Of a DNA stretch of 9,302 nt, positions 1-6,207 are shown piece by piece. The position numbers and the translations under genes are program-made. Origin of the DNA: Deltaproteobacteria bacterium. Lineage in GTDB: Bacteria > Desulfobacterota > Binatia > Binatales > Binataceae. Below the pieces are notes generated by a model. It was not told the origin of the DNA. It was given only the letters and a program-made list of their open reading frames with translations, and ran no database searches. Each line of letters opens with the position of its first letter. Within the stretch, counting starts at the first letter, position 1. Where the stretch lies: NCBI GenBank assembly GCA_021799555.1, contig JAJZAG010000138.1, forward strand, positions 1 through 9,302. Reading direction: 5' to 3'.

Positions 1-540
1 AACACCACCAACAGCGCGGGCGACATCGCCGATTTTGCGCTAGATGCGTTGCAACTCAATAATCCTTCAGCGCCCAGTCCCACTCCAACCACGGGCGTCA
101 CTGCAACGCCCACTCAGACCGTCACGCCAACTCTCACCCCGACGCCTTCTCCGACAGCATCGCCGACTCCGACGCCGAGTCCGGCGCCGACGAGCGTGCC
201 GGCGGAGCTCAAGGTTGCGCCGCGGGTGATTAATTTTGGCAAGGTCTTCGTGGGTAACGTCAGCAAGCCGCACAAGCTCACGCTGATAAACGCGAGTAAA
301 CCCAAATTTGGAATTCCAATTACACTGGAGGGCGCGACCGTCGATAGCGGGAGTTTTGGCTACTTCCCTGCGGGGACGAGCTGCTTCACCTCCGTCATTT
401 CGCTGGGGCCGAAACAACGATGCGAGTTTTTGCTGGGTTTCCAACCCGTCACTACCGGTCCGGCCTCCGCCACTCTGACGATTTTCGATAACGCGCAGAA
501 TCGATCCCAACAGATTCTTTTGAAGGGCGTCGGGAAATAA
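1..540 (+). CDS. C-terminal part of an exported protein with Pro/Thr-rich linker and ASH-like (choice-of-anchor D) domain; 5' end outside window
   Basis: The frame is open from base 1 and ends at TAA 538-540, giving 179 visible residues; the true start lies upstream. Residues 1-21 are the end of an unidentified domain. Residues 22-67 are a low-complexity Pro/Thr/Ser linker of the kind that tethers extracellular domains. Residues 69-179 form an immunoglobulin-like beta domain: it opens with a 'V.P..INFGKV.VG' strand and carries 'LGP...CEFLLGFQP' and a closing 'ILLKGVGK', the pattern of ASH/choice-of-anchor D domains (ASPM-SPD2-Hydin type). Two cysteines in the domain (in 'GTSCF' and 'QRCEF') could form a disulfide. 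Such domains usually end large secreted or surface proteins of soil bacteria, often after beta-propellers. The enzymatic or binding role of the missing N-terminal part cannot be told from here. Confidence 0.85.
   Translation, partial: NTTNSAGDIADFALDALQLNNPSAPSPTPTTGVTATPTQTVTPTLTPTPSPTASPTPTPSPAPTSVPAELKVAPRVINFGKVFVGNVSKPHKLTLINASKPKFGIPITLEGATVDSGSFGYFPAGTSCFTSVISLGPKQRCEFLLGFQPVTTGPASATLTIFDNAQNRSQQILLKGVGK
64..201 (+). repeat. Pro/Thr-rich low-complexity linker coding repeat
   Basis: About 46 codons encode almost only Pro, Thr, Ser, Ala and Val in a degenerate 'TPTPSPTP' pattern. The DNA is an imperfect tandem of short C-rich units such as 'actccgacgccg'. It joins the N-terminal part of the surface protein to its ASH-like domain. 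Tracts like this are prone to slippage and length variation and are often glycosylated when exported; both are family knowledge, not visible here. Confidence 0.8.
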
Positions 541-690
541 GGAACCGGGAGCCGGCGATTCAAGCCCCCGAAATTTTGCGCGCGTCGCACGATGTGCCTG
601 GCGAAATTTAGGGACGAATCTCTCGAGAGCACGGCTGTTTCCCGCGGTAATGCTGTGGGTGCTGGCGGCACCTTCGTAGTGCGCCCACAC

Positions 691-804
691 TCAGGTGGAG
701 GCGCGGGCGGCAAAGGGTGCGAGCACAACGCCAAGTCCAGCCACAGCGCCACGTTTGAAAAGTTCACGTCGATCGAGCTTGTCCGCCGGCTCGGATGACT
801 TCAT
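691..804 (-). CDS. Orphan Tat signal peptide frame, 37 codons, probable 5' remnant of an exported protein gene
   Basis: ATG at 804-802 is preceded, six bases away, by a textbook Shine-Dalgarno GGAGGT (811-816 read on the minus strand). The peptide has a short polar N-region, a twin-arginine motif 'DRRELFKRG', a hydrophobic segment 'AVAGLGVVLAPF' and an 'AARA' cleavage-like end. It then stops at TGA 693-691, exactly where a mature protein should begin. Tat signals of this style head cofactor-containing periplasmic enzymes, for example gluconate-2-dehydrogenase subunit 3-like and other oxidoreductase proteins. None of the three downstream minus frames shows a recognisable mature domain before reaching the surface protein gene on the other strand. 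I read it as a truncated gene; a genuine tiny exported peptide is the alternative. Confidence 0.45.
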   Translation of the reverse strand: MKSSEPADKLDRRELFKRGAVAGLGVVLAPFAARAST

Positions 805-980
805 CGAAGCACCTCCGATACGCGAAGGCAAACGACAACCGTCATCGCGACGAACAGCAATTGGAGCGTCGCCAGGAGCGGGTATGCTTGAACGCCAGCG
901 CACGGCGAATTAGCGAAGTTGGGAAGAGCTGGTTACGACATCGCCAGCGCAATACCGTCTTACTGGTGGAATATACGGAA

Positions 981-1060
981 TATAAGCGCGATAACATTTG
1001 CTTATTTTCTGGCAATAGATTAGGTAAGTTTCAAGTTAATAACGTAAATAATTGAATCTC
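981..1060 (+). promoter_or_regulatory. AT-rich upstream region, likely promoter of the efflux operon
   Basis: By my count only 22 of these 80 bases are G or C, in sharp contrast to the GC-rich genes on both sides. Such a drop just before a gene is typical of a promoter. No clean sigma70 pair is seen: TTGCTT at 998-1003 resembles a -35, and AATAAT at 1047-1052 matches TATAAT at five of six bases, but they are not correctly spaced with each other. If AATAAT is the -10, transcription would begin near 1059, just before the palindrome at 1064-1074. Confidence 0.4.
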
Positions 1061-1063
1061 TGT

Positions 1064-1074
1064 TAGACAGTCTA
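1064..1074. promoter_or_regulatory. Perfect 11-bp palindrome TAGAC-A-GTCTA, putative TetR-type operator
   Basis: TAGAC (1064-1068) and GTCTA (1070-1074) are exact inverted copies around a single A. The spacing is too short for an RNA hairpin, so a dimeric DNA-binding protein is the natural reader. TAGAC...GTCTA half sites are known among TetR-family regulators of efflux and detoxification genes (NemR- and LmrA/YxaF-like sites share them). It lies three bases before ATG 1078, where a ribosome binding site would normally be, and downstream of any likely transcription start, so a bound repressor would block transcription. No regulator gene is in the window. Confidence 0.5.
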
Positions 1075-1077
1075 CTT

Positions 1078-1350
1078 ATGAGCAGCTTTCGTCCCGATGC
1101 CGCGGCCGAAGCATCCGTGCCTTCGTCAGCGCCAATAAGCGAAGGTCAGTTCTCTACGGGCGAATCCACTTCCAAATTGCAGTTGGACCTGGAACAGTTG
1201 CGCGCTGACGTAAGGATTCTTCAGCGCGACCTGTTGCGGATCGTAGATGACAGCGCAGTCGCGCCGAACGATAGCGGTGGCGCAATCGAGCACGAAAGTG
1301 ATGCTGATCAAGCCGGAGTGGCAGCCACGGTGCGGCGGCACCCGCTGCGC
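1078..1350 (+). pseudogene. Frameshifted N-terminal segment of the EmrA/HlyD-like membrane fusion protein
   Basis: ATG 1078 opens a frame whose first 91 codons look like the cytoplasmic tail of the fusion protein: a Ser/Ala/Pro-rich start, a predicted amphipathic helix 'LDLEQLRADVRILQRDLL', an acidic stretch, then 'VRRHPLR' at 1330-1350. The transmembrane anchor 'AIAMALLAVALIGGARAW' follows immediately but in the next frame, from base 1352. Deleting one G near 1351 would join them into a single protein of about 408 residues, a normal size for this family. Left unrepaired, this frame runs 24 more codons of unrelated sequence to TAG ending at 1425. There is no clear Shine-Dalgarno; the palindrome occupies that place. 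It may be a sequencing error, a real mutation, or a separate short coding frame. Confidence 0.55.
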
Positions 1351-2305
1351 GGCGATCGCGATGGCGCTCCTGGCGGTCGCGCTGATTGGCGGAGCGCGCG
1401 CGTGGCGTTACAGCCAGACCTATGAGAGCACTGACGATGCCGAGATCAATGCGCATATTGGACCGGTTAGCTCGCGGATTTACGGCACGGTCGCGAAGGT
1501 CTACGTAGAGGAAAATCAGTACGTCAAGAAAGGCGCCCTTTTGGCCGAGATCGATGCGCACGGGTATGCCGATGCGGTAGCACGCGCTGGCGCCGGGGAA
1601 GATGAAGCGGCGGCGACCGTCGGTGAACTGGAGAGCGCGGTTGAGGCCGCGCGGGCGCAGCTCGCGGCGGCGGCAGCGACGGGAATACAGGCGTGCCGCG
1701 ACGCGCATCGATGGAGCGACTTGCAAAAGGGCAGGATCGTGTCCGCTCACGAAGGCGAGCAATACACAACGGCTGCCAGAATCGCGGCGGCGAATACCGC
1801 AGCGATGCGCGCCGAGATGGTTTCGTACCAGAAGGCGCTGCTCGCGGCCGAAGCAGCGCGCAGGGCGGCGCACGCGGCTGCCGTGCAAGCGCAATTAAAT
1901 CTTGGTTACACCAGGATCTATGCGCCGATGAGCGGGATCGTCGGCAAGCGTAGCGTCGAAGTCGGTCAACGTGCTCAACCCGGCGAAGATCTGATGGCGA
2001 TAGTGCATCGCGAAAACCTGTGGGTCACGGCAAATTTCAAGGAGACCCAACTCCGCCGAATCCATCCGGGCGAGCGGGCGACGATTCACGTCGATTCACT
2101 CGACGAGGATTTCGACGCCAGGGTCGAAAGTATCGCCGGCGCCAGCGGCGCAAAATACTCGGTTCTGCCGCCGGAAAACGCCACTGGAAATTACGTCAGG
2201 GTCATCCAGCGCATCCCCGTTCGCATCCGCCTCTTGCCGGACCAGCAGGAAACCTCGAGCCTGCGTCCCGGCATGTCGGTCGAAGCGACGGTCTGGCTGC
2301 AATGA
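1247..2305 (+). CDS. EmrA/HlyD-family membrane fusion protein of a multidrug efflux pump (start uncertain, likely frameshifted upstream)
   Basis: This periplasmic adaptor links an inner-membrane transporter to an outer-membrane channel. From ATG 1247 the frame gives 352 residues. After a basic N-terminus there is one transmembrane helix (about residues 36-52). Next come the hallmark 'YESTDDAEINAHIGPVSSRI' and a first lipoyl half, 'VYVEENQYVKKGALLAEID'. An Ala/Glu-rich coiled-coil hairpin follows at roughly residues 105-220. The second lipoyl half is 'TRIYAPMSGIVGKRSVEVGQ', then a beta-barrel domain with the EmrA signature 'TGNYVRVIQRIPVRI' near the C-terminus. ATG 1247 has no good ribosome binding site, and its first ~35 residues are poor sequence. 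The natural start is probably ATG 1078, joined through a one-base frameshift near 1351. The stop TGA overlaps the start of the antiporter gene. A TolC-like partner must be encoded elsewhere. Confidence 0.88.
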   Translation: MTAQSRRTIAVAQSSTKVMLIKPEWQPRCGGTRCAAIAMALLAVALIGGARAWRYSQTYESTDDAEINAHIGPVSSRIYGTVAKVYVEENQYVKKGALLAEIDAHGYADAVARAGAGEDEAAATVGELESAVEAARAQLAAAAATGIQACRDAHRWSDLQKGRIVSAHEGEQYTTAARIAAANTAAMRAEMVSYQKALLAAEAARRAAHAAAVQAQLNLGYTRIYAPMSGIVGKRSVEVGQRAQPGEDLMAIVHRENLWVTANFKETQLRRIHPGERATIHVDSLDEDFDARVESIAGASGAKYSVLPPENATGNYVRVIQRIPVRIRLLPDQQETSSLRPGMSVEATVWLQ

Positions 2306-3927
2306 ACGCCGCGCCCAAGAGCCATCCTCCGCTGCATCGCCACGGGGCGGGTACTGCTCGGGCGTGGACACCAAAGCATAACCGATGGGCTGTCGCGATG
2401 GCGGTGACGATCGCGACCTTCATGGAGGTGCTCGATACGAGTGTCGCCAACGTCGCGCTGCCGCATATCGCGGGCGGACTCGCGGCGACGCAGAGCGAAA
2501 GCACCTGGATTCTGACCTCGTACCTGGTCTCGAACGCGATCATCCTGCCGATGAGCGCGTGGATGGCGGTGAGGTTTGGGCGCAAGCGCTTCTACATGGG
2601 GTGCGTCGGGCTGTTCACGCTCAGCTCCGTGTTGTGCGGGTTCGCGCCGAGCCTTGCGTGGCTGATTTTTTTTCGCGTCCTGCAGGGAGCGGGCGGCGGC
2701 GGACTCGGTCCGAGCGAGCAGGGAATACTGGCCGATACTTTCATCCCCCCCGAGCGCGGGATTGCGTTCGCGATCTACGGGATGGCGGTGATTCTGGCAC
2801 CGGCGGTTGGCCCGGCACTGGGCGGATTCGTCACCGACCGTCTCGACTGGCGATGGATTTTCTTCATCAACGTGCCGGCGGGAATTCTCTCGCTGTTTCT
2901 TACTGCGCACATGATTGAGGACCCGCCTTATCTGGTTAAGCAGCAAAAGCGGGCGCGGCGCTCGGGGTGGAACGTGGACTTCGGCGGATTACTGCTGCTC
3001 GGGCTGTGTCTTGGTCCGCTTCAGGTGCTGCTCGATCGGGGACAGGAGGACAATTGGTTCGCTTCGCATTACATCAGCACGCTCGCGGTGATCTCGCTGG
3101 CGTCGCTCGTCGGTGTGATCGTGTGGGAACTGACGCGGCGGGATCCGATTGTCAACCTGCGCCTGTTCCGCAACCGCACCTATGCGGTCGCCAATCTTTT
3201 GATGTTCGTGCTGGGCTTTGTGTTATACGGCAGCGTCGTGATCCTGCCCCAGTTCCTTCAGGTGCTGATGGGATACAGCGCGACCGATGCCGGGATGGTG
3301 CTGTCGCCGGGTGGACTAGCGATGGTGGCATTGATGCCGATCGCGGGCGAAGGGGTTTCGCGCTTCGACGCGCGATGGCTTATCGCGGCGGGCTTCGCGG
3401 CATCGGCGGTGGCCCTATATCACATGACCACGCTCGACTTGCAGGTGAGTTTCAACGCGGTCGTGATGCTGCGGATTTATCAGGCGGGCGCGCTCGCGTT
3501 CCTGTTCGTGCCGATTAACACGCTGGCGTACGTTGACATTCCGGAGGGCCAGAACGATGACGTTTCCAGCATGATCAACCTGGCGCGCAATATCGGTGGA
3601 AGTGTAGGGATCGCGATCGTATCGACGATCGTCACGCGGCGCTCGCAGATTCATAGCCATGACCTCGCGATGCATCTGAATCCGTACGACAAGGGAGTTC
3701 GCGTCCTGACGGCACGGATGACCCAAGCGCTATCTCATGCCGGTTTCAGCACCTCGGAAGCTGCCCACAAGGCGGTTGCGGGTGTGTATCAGGGGATGCA
3801 GTTGCAGGCCGCCACGCTTGGCTATCTGGACGCGTACATGGCGATGGCGTTACTGTGCGCGGCGATGGTGCCGCTGGTGTTCCTGATGAAGCGCAGCGAT
3901 CCGAGCCGCGGGATCGTGATCGGTTAG
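2302..3927 (+). CDS. DHA2-family (EmrB/QacA-type) drug:H+ antiporter, MFS
   Basis: This proton-driven exporter is the inner-membrane pump of an EmrAB-type system. ATG 2302 overlaps the stop of the adaptor gene (ATGA), which implies translational coupling, so I prefer it to any upstream in-frame ATG. The 541 residues compare with about 510 for EmrB. Helix 1 carries the D1 motif 'LDTSVANVALPHI' with Asp45. The helix 2-3 loop has motif A 'RFGRKRF' (Gly93-Arg94-Lys95-Arg96). 'RVLQGAGGGG' is motif B. 'AVGPALGG' at about 168-175 is the antiporter motif C, followed by 'DWRWIFFINVP', typical of DHA2 members. The hydrophobicity pattern fits 14 helices, with the usual long external loop before the last one ('ARNIGGSVGIAI' in helix 13, then residues about 450-505). 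Substrate cannot be read from sequence; hydrophobic drugs, fatty acids or bile-like compounds are typical. Confidence 0.95.
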   Translation: MNAAPKSHPPLHRHGAGTARAWTPKHNRWAVAMAVTIATFMEVLDTSVANVALPHIAGGLAATQSESTWILTSYLVSNAIILPMSAWMAVRFGRKRFYMGCVGLFTLSSVLCGFAPSLAWLIFFRVLQGAGGGGLGPSEQGILADTFIPPERGIAFAIYGMAVILAPAVGPALGGFVTDRLDWRWIFFINVPAGILSLFLTAHMIEDPPYLVKQQKRARRSGWNVDFGGLLLLGLCLGPLQVLLDRGQEDNWFASHYISTLAVISLASLVGVIVWELTRRDPIVNLRLFRNRTYAVANLLMFVLGFVLYGSVVILPQFLQVLMGYSATDAGMVLSPGGLAMVALMPIAGEGVSRFDARWLIAAGFAASAVALYHMTTLDLQVSFNAVVMLRIYQAGALAFLFVPINTLAYVDIPEGQNDDVSSMINLARNIGGSVGIAIVSTIVTRRSQIHSHDLAMHLNPYDKGVRVLTARMTQALSHAGFSTSEAAHKAVAGVYQGMQLQAATLGYLDAYMAMALLCAAMVPLVFLMKRSDPSRGIVIG

Positions 3928-3957
3928 CGCTTCGCCCGAATTGCGGCTGCAGTAGCG

Positions 3958-5724
3958 ATGGCGACTGCGATGGATGACCTGAACCGGATGGTGGCGGAGA
4001 AGGCCGCCCGGCTCGAAATTTTCGCCGGCCTTTCCGCCGATACCCGCGACTTGATTTGCGAACAGCTCGAGTGGCTGAGCCTGCCCGCCGGAGCGGCCCT
4101 CTTCGATGAGGGCGACGCCGGCGATTCGATGTTCATCGTGCTCTCCGGGCGGCTCGGCGTGATCGGAAAAACCCTCGAGGGTGGCACCCACGTTATTGCG
4201 CAGATTGCCGCCGGAGAGACCGTCGGTGAGATGGCGCTGCTCTCGAACGAGCCGCGCTCGGCGCGCGTCGAGGCGCTGCGCGATACGGAGCTATTGCGGA
4301 TTTCGCGCGGTCCATTCGACCAGTTGATCGACGCAAGCCCGAGCGCGATGCGCTTTATGAACAGCCTGCTGGTCCGCCGCCTGCGCAACACCTCGCGCCG
4401 TCCGGCGAGCGAGGACGCACCGCGCACGATCGCAATTCAGCCGTTGGGCACCGATCTCGACGCTCCCGGGTTCGCGCGCGAACTGGCCCGCGCACTCGAC
4501 GCATTGGGCCGAAAGACCGCGATCGCCGGGCCGGAGGATTCGGCGCGCGGGATCGAATGGTTCGCGCAGCTTGAAGAAGCCAATGACTTTGTTCTCTACG
4601 TAGCCGAAAGCTCGGTTACCGACTGGACCGGGCGATGCTTGCGCCAGGCCGACCGGATTCTGACGATAATTCGAGCCGCCGCGCAATCCGACGCTGACTC
4701 GAGTGCTGGAGTCGAGGCGCTGCTGAAGGCACGGCGCCATGGCGGAATCGAAGTGGCGATCTTGCATCCGGCCAACGCGCGCCGCGCCGCGCATAGCGCG
4801 GAAATTCTGCGGCGCTTTCCGGGTGCGGAACACGCGCAGATGCGCGAAGGCAATCATTCGGACGTGGCGCGGCTGGCGCGATTAATCGCGGGGCGCGCGG
4901 CTGGAATCGTGCTGTCGGGGGGCGGGGCGCGAGGGTTCGCACATCTCGGGGTCCTCAAGGCGCTCAAAGAGGCCGGGATCCCGATCGACATCTACGCGGG
5001 CGCGAGCATGGGCGCGATTGTTGCGGCCACCGCGGCACTCGAATGGGGCCACGACGAGGCCCTTTCGCATCTGGTGCCAGCCTTCGTTGAAACCAATCCG
5101 CTCAGCGATTACACGATCCCGATTGTCGCACTTGCGCGCGGGCGCAAGGTTTCGCGGCGGCTGCGCGAGCATTTCGGCGATCTCAGCGTCGAGGAGTGCT
5201 GGCGCACCTTTATCTGCACGTCGTCGGACTTGACCACTGGTTCCGTCCGCGTGCATCGCACCGGCCCGATTTGGAAGGCGCTGCGCGCAAGCGTCGCGAT
5301 TCCGGGCGTGCTGACTCCGATGATTGAGGACAACCACATCCTTGTGGACGGCGGCGTGCTCAACAATATGCCGATCGATCTGATGCTTGAGATGCGGCGC
5401 GGGCCGGTTATCGCGGTGGATGTGATGCGTGACCACACGGTGACCGCGGGCACCGAGGGTCTCGAGGAATTAAGCTTGATTAACATGCTGCGTCCGGCGC
5501 GTCGCGGATCGCCCAATATCGTCACGCTGCTGATGCGCGCCGGGACGGTGGGCAGCGAGGCGCAGATCCGCCATCTGCGTCCCCATCTCGATTTGCTGAT
5601 CGAGCCGCGAATCGAGACGATCGGGATGCTCGAATGGAAGTCGTACCGCCTCGCAATCGACGAAGGCTATCGGCAGACGATGACCATTTTAGAAAGCCGC
5701 GAGGACCTCTCCAGATTGCGCTGA
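3958..5724 (+). CDS. Cyclic-nucleotide-binding domain plus patatin-like phospholipase (NTE/RssA-type serine esterase)
   Basis: This predicted 588-residue lipid esterase has an N-terminal ligand-sensing domain. Residues about 15-140 form a CRP-like cNMP fold with the phosphate-binding cassette 'GEMALLSNEPRSA' (90-102), including the key Arg100. Residues about 155-310 are an alpha/beta linker similar in position to that of NTE-like enzymes. The patatin domain starts at 316 with the oxyanion loop 'GGGARG' (321-326). It has the nucleophile elbow 'GASMG' (Ser350) and the 'DGG' catalytic Asp464, so the Ser-Asp dyad is intact. NTE-family members deacylate lysophospholipids and phospholipids at membranes. 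No helix-turn-helix follows the sensor, so it is not a transcription factor. The gene starts 30 bases after the antiporter stop and is probably in the same operon, though without a clear Shine-Dalgarno. ATG 3970 is an alternative start. The pairing suggests lipid remodelling or export linked to the pump, which is inference. Confidence 0.92.
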   Translation: MATAMDDLNRMVAEKAARLEIFAGLSADTRDLICEQLEWLSLPAGAALFDEGDAGDSMFIVLSGRLGVIGKTLEGGTHVIAQIAAGETVGEMALLSNEPRSARVEALRDTELLRISRGPFDQLIDASPSAMRFMNSLLVRRLRNTSRRPASEDAPRTIAIQPLGTDLDAPGFARELARALDALGRKTAIAGPEDSARGIEWFAQLEEANDFVLYVAESSVTDWTGRCLRQADRILTIIRAAAQSDADSSAGVEALLKARRHGGIEVAILHPANARRAAHSAEILRRFPGAEHAQMREGNHSDVARLARLIAGRAAGIVLSGGGARGFAHLGVLKALKEAGIPIDIYAGASMGAIVAATAALEWGHDEALSHLVPAFVETNPLSDYTIPIVALARGRKVSRRLREHFGDLSVEECWRTFICTSSDLTTGSVRVHRTGPIWKALRASVAIPGVLTPMIEDNHILVDGGVLNNMPIDLMLEMRRGPVIAVDVMRDHTVTAGTEGLEELSLINMLRPARRGSPNIVTLLMRAGTVGSEAQIRHLRPHLDLLIEPRIETIGMLEWKSYRLAIDEGYRQTMTILESREDLSRLR

Positions 5725-5730
5725 GCGAAT

Positions 5731-5748
5731 CCGGCACCTCGCGGCCGG
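5731..5748. terminator. Small hairpin between convergent genes, possible weak bidirectional terminator
   Basis: CCGGC (5731-5735) and GCCGG (5744-5748) can pair around an 8-base loop, in the 27 bases between the stops of the patatin gene and the convergent minus-strand gene. The position suits a shared terminator. There is no T-run on either side, so this is not a standard intrinsic terminator. Confidence 0.3.
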
Positions 5749-5751
5749 GAC

Positions 5752-6207
5752 CTATTCGCCGCCCGGGAGCAGCTGTCCCGAGGTTCTAACCGAAGGGACA
5801 GAGAATTTCCCACACACGCTTCCCGTGATGCCCGTCGCAGAGAACGTATTCACCCCGTCACCTTCTATCTCCTGCCCCGTTACGGAACCCGTTTGAGAGG
5901 GAAGTGAAAGATTGATGGCGTCTATTTCGGCGAATCCGCCACTCTCGGTACCGGTAGTGATCGAGAAGTTCACGTCCGAACCATCGCTCGCCGTGCACGC
6001 GGTGCCACTGGAGGCCGAGTGTCCCTGCTTATTGAAGCCGATCCAAGCCCTGCAACTGCCGTTTGGTGGAATCTTGAATCCCGCTCCGAGCAGGATATAG
6101 GCGGTATTCGGAAAACCCCCGATACAGTAGTTCTTCGCGCTCGCAATCTGCGGCAGCAGGAGCAGAGCCACGACAGTAGCAGCTAGTCCAACTCGTACTT
6201 TGTGCAT
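5752..6207 (-). CDS. Small secreted four-cysteine protein of unknown family
   Basis: I do not recognise the family. ATG 6207-6205 is chosen because GGGAGG stands just upstream on the minus strand and because it places a clean Sec signal peptide at the N-terminus: basic 'MHKVR', hydrophobic 'VALLLLP', cleavage site 'ASA' after residue 24. The longer in-frame start at 6384 would bury this signal inside the protein. The mature part is about 127 residues, with cysteines at 28, 52, 71 and 132, enough for two disulfides. It is rich in Gly, Ser and Thr and has alternating hydrophobic residues ('VNFSITTGT', 'AINLSLP'), suggesting a beta-sheet extracellular fold. No catalytic motif is seen. It runs opposite to its neighbours with its own promoter at 6298-6326, so it is a single-gene unit. 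An adhesin-like, spore-coat-like or inhibitor role cannot be separated. Confidence 0.8.
   Translation of the reverse strand: MHKVRVGLAATVVALLLLPQIASAKNYCIGGFPNTAYILLGAGFKIPPNGSCRAWIGFNKQGHSASSGTACTASDGSDVNFSITTGTESGGFAEIDAINLSLPSQTGSVTGQEIEGDGVNTFSATGITGSVCGKFSVPSVRTSGQLLPGGE
5773..5801. repeat. Inverted repeat forming an interrupted hairpin near the 3' end of the secreted protein gene
   Basis: CTGTCCC (5773-5779) and GGGACAG (5795-5801) are perfect inverted copies. Inside them GGTT (5782-5785) and AACC (5788-5791) are also complementary, so the transcript could form a two-part stem with a small internal loop. A further inverted pair, CGGGA (5764-5768) and TCCCG (5776-5780), overlaps it as a competing fold. 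All lie in the last 17 codons of the minus-strand gene. They may help end transcription or protect the mRNA 3' end; coincidence is possible. Confidence 0.4.

Larger units (their letters stand above)
541..1063. other. Gene-poor interval between the surface protein and the efflux operon
   Basis: About 520 bases without a convincing long gene. It holds the minus-strand Tat-signal mini-frame (691-804) and an AT-rich upstream region (981-1060). Plus-strand open stretches in 592-1055 lack a ribosome binding site and have no recognisable protein character. A short hairpin, GGTGC/GCACC around a 5-base loop, lies at 658-672. No T-run follows the surface protein gene, so no intrinsic terminator was found there. 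Confidence 0.6.

Noticed and set aside
67..690. A 207-codon minus-strand open frame continuing in phase after the Tat-signal TGA, raising the idea of selenocysteine or stop read-through
   Set aside because: Most of it is the antisense of the surface protein gene in GC-rich DNA, where long shadow frames are common. The translated sequence has no recognisable domain. The only hairpin after the TGA (GGTGC/GCACC) is short and lacks clear SECIS features.
795..1055. Plus-strand 86-codon frame in the gene-poor interval
   Set aside because: It has no ribosome binding site, runs into the AT-rich promoter region and has a composition unlike a folded protein.
2020..2301. Long in-frame N-terminal extension of the antiporter from ATG 2020
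   Set aside because: It overlaps the well-conserved C-terminal domain of the adaptor gene. The added residues are Arg/Pro-rich shadow sequence, and ATG 2302 gives the normal ATGA overlap and family length.
3924..5737. Several minus-strand frames of 70-190 codons opposite the patatin gene
   Set aside because: They are antisense shadows caused by high GC content. The plus-strand protein has intact catalytic motifs, and the minus frames have none.
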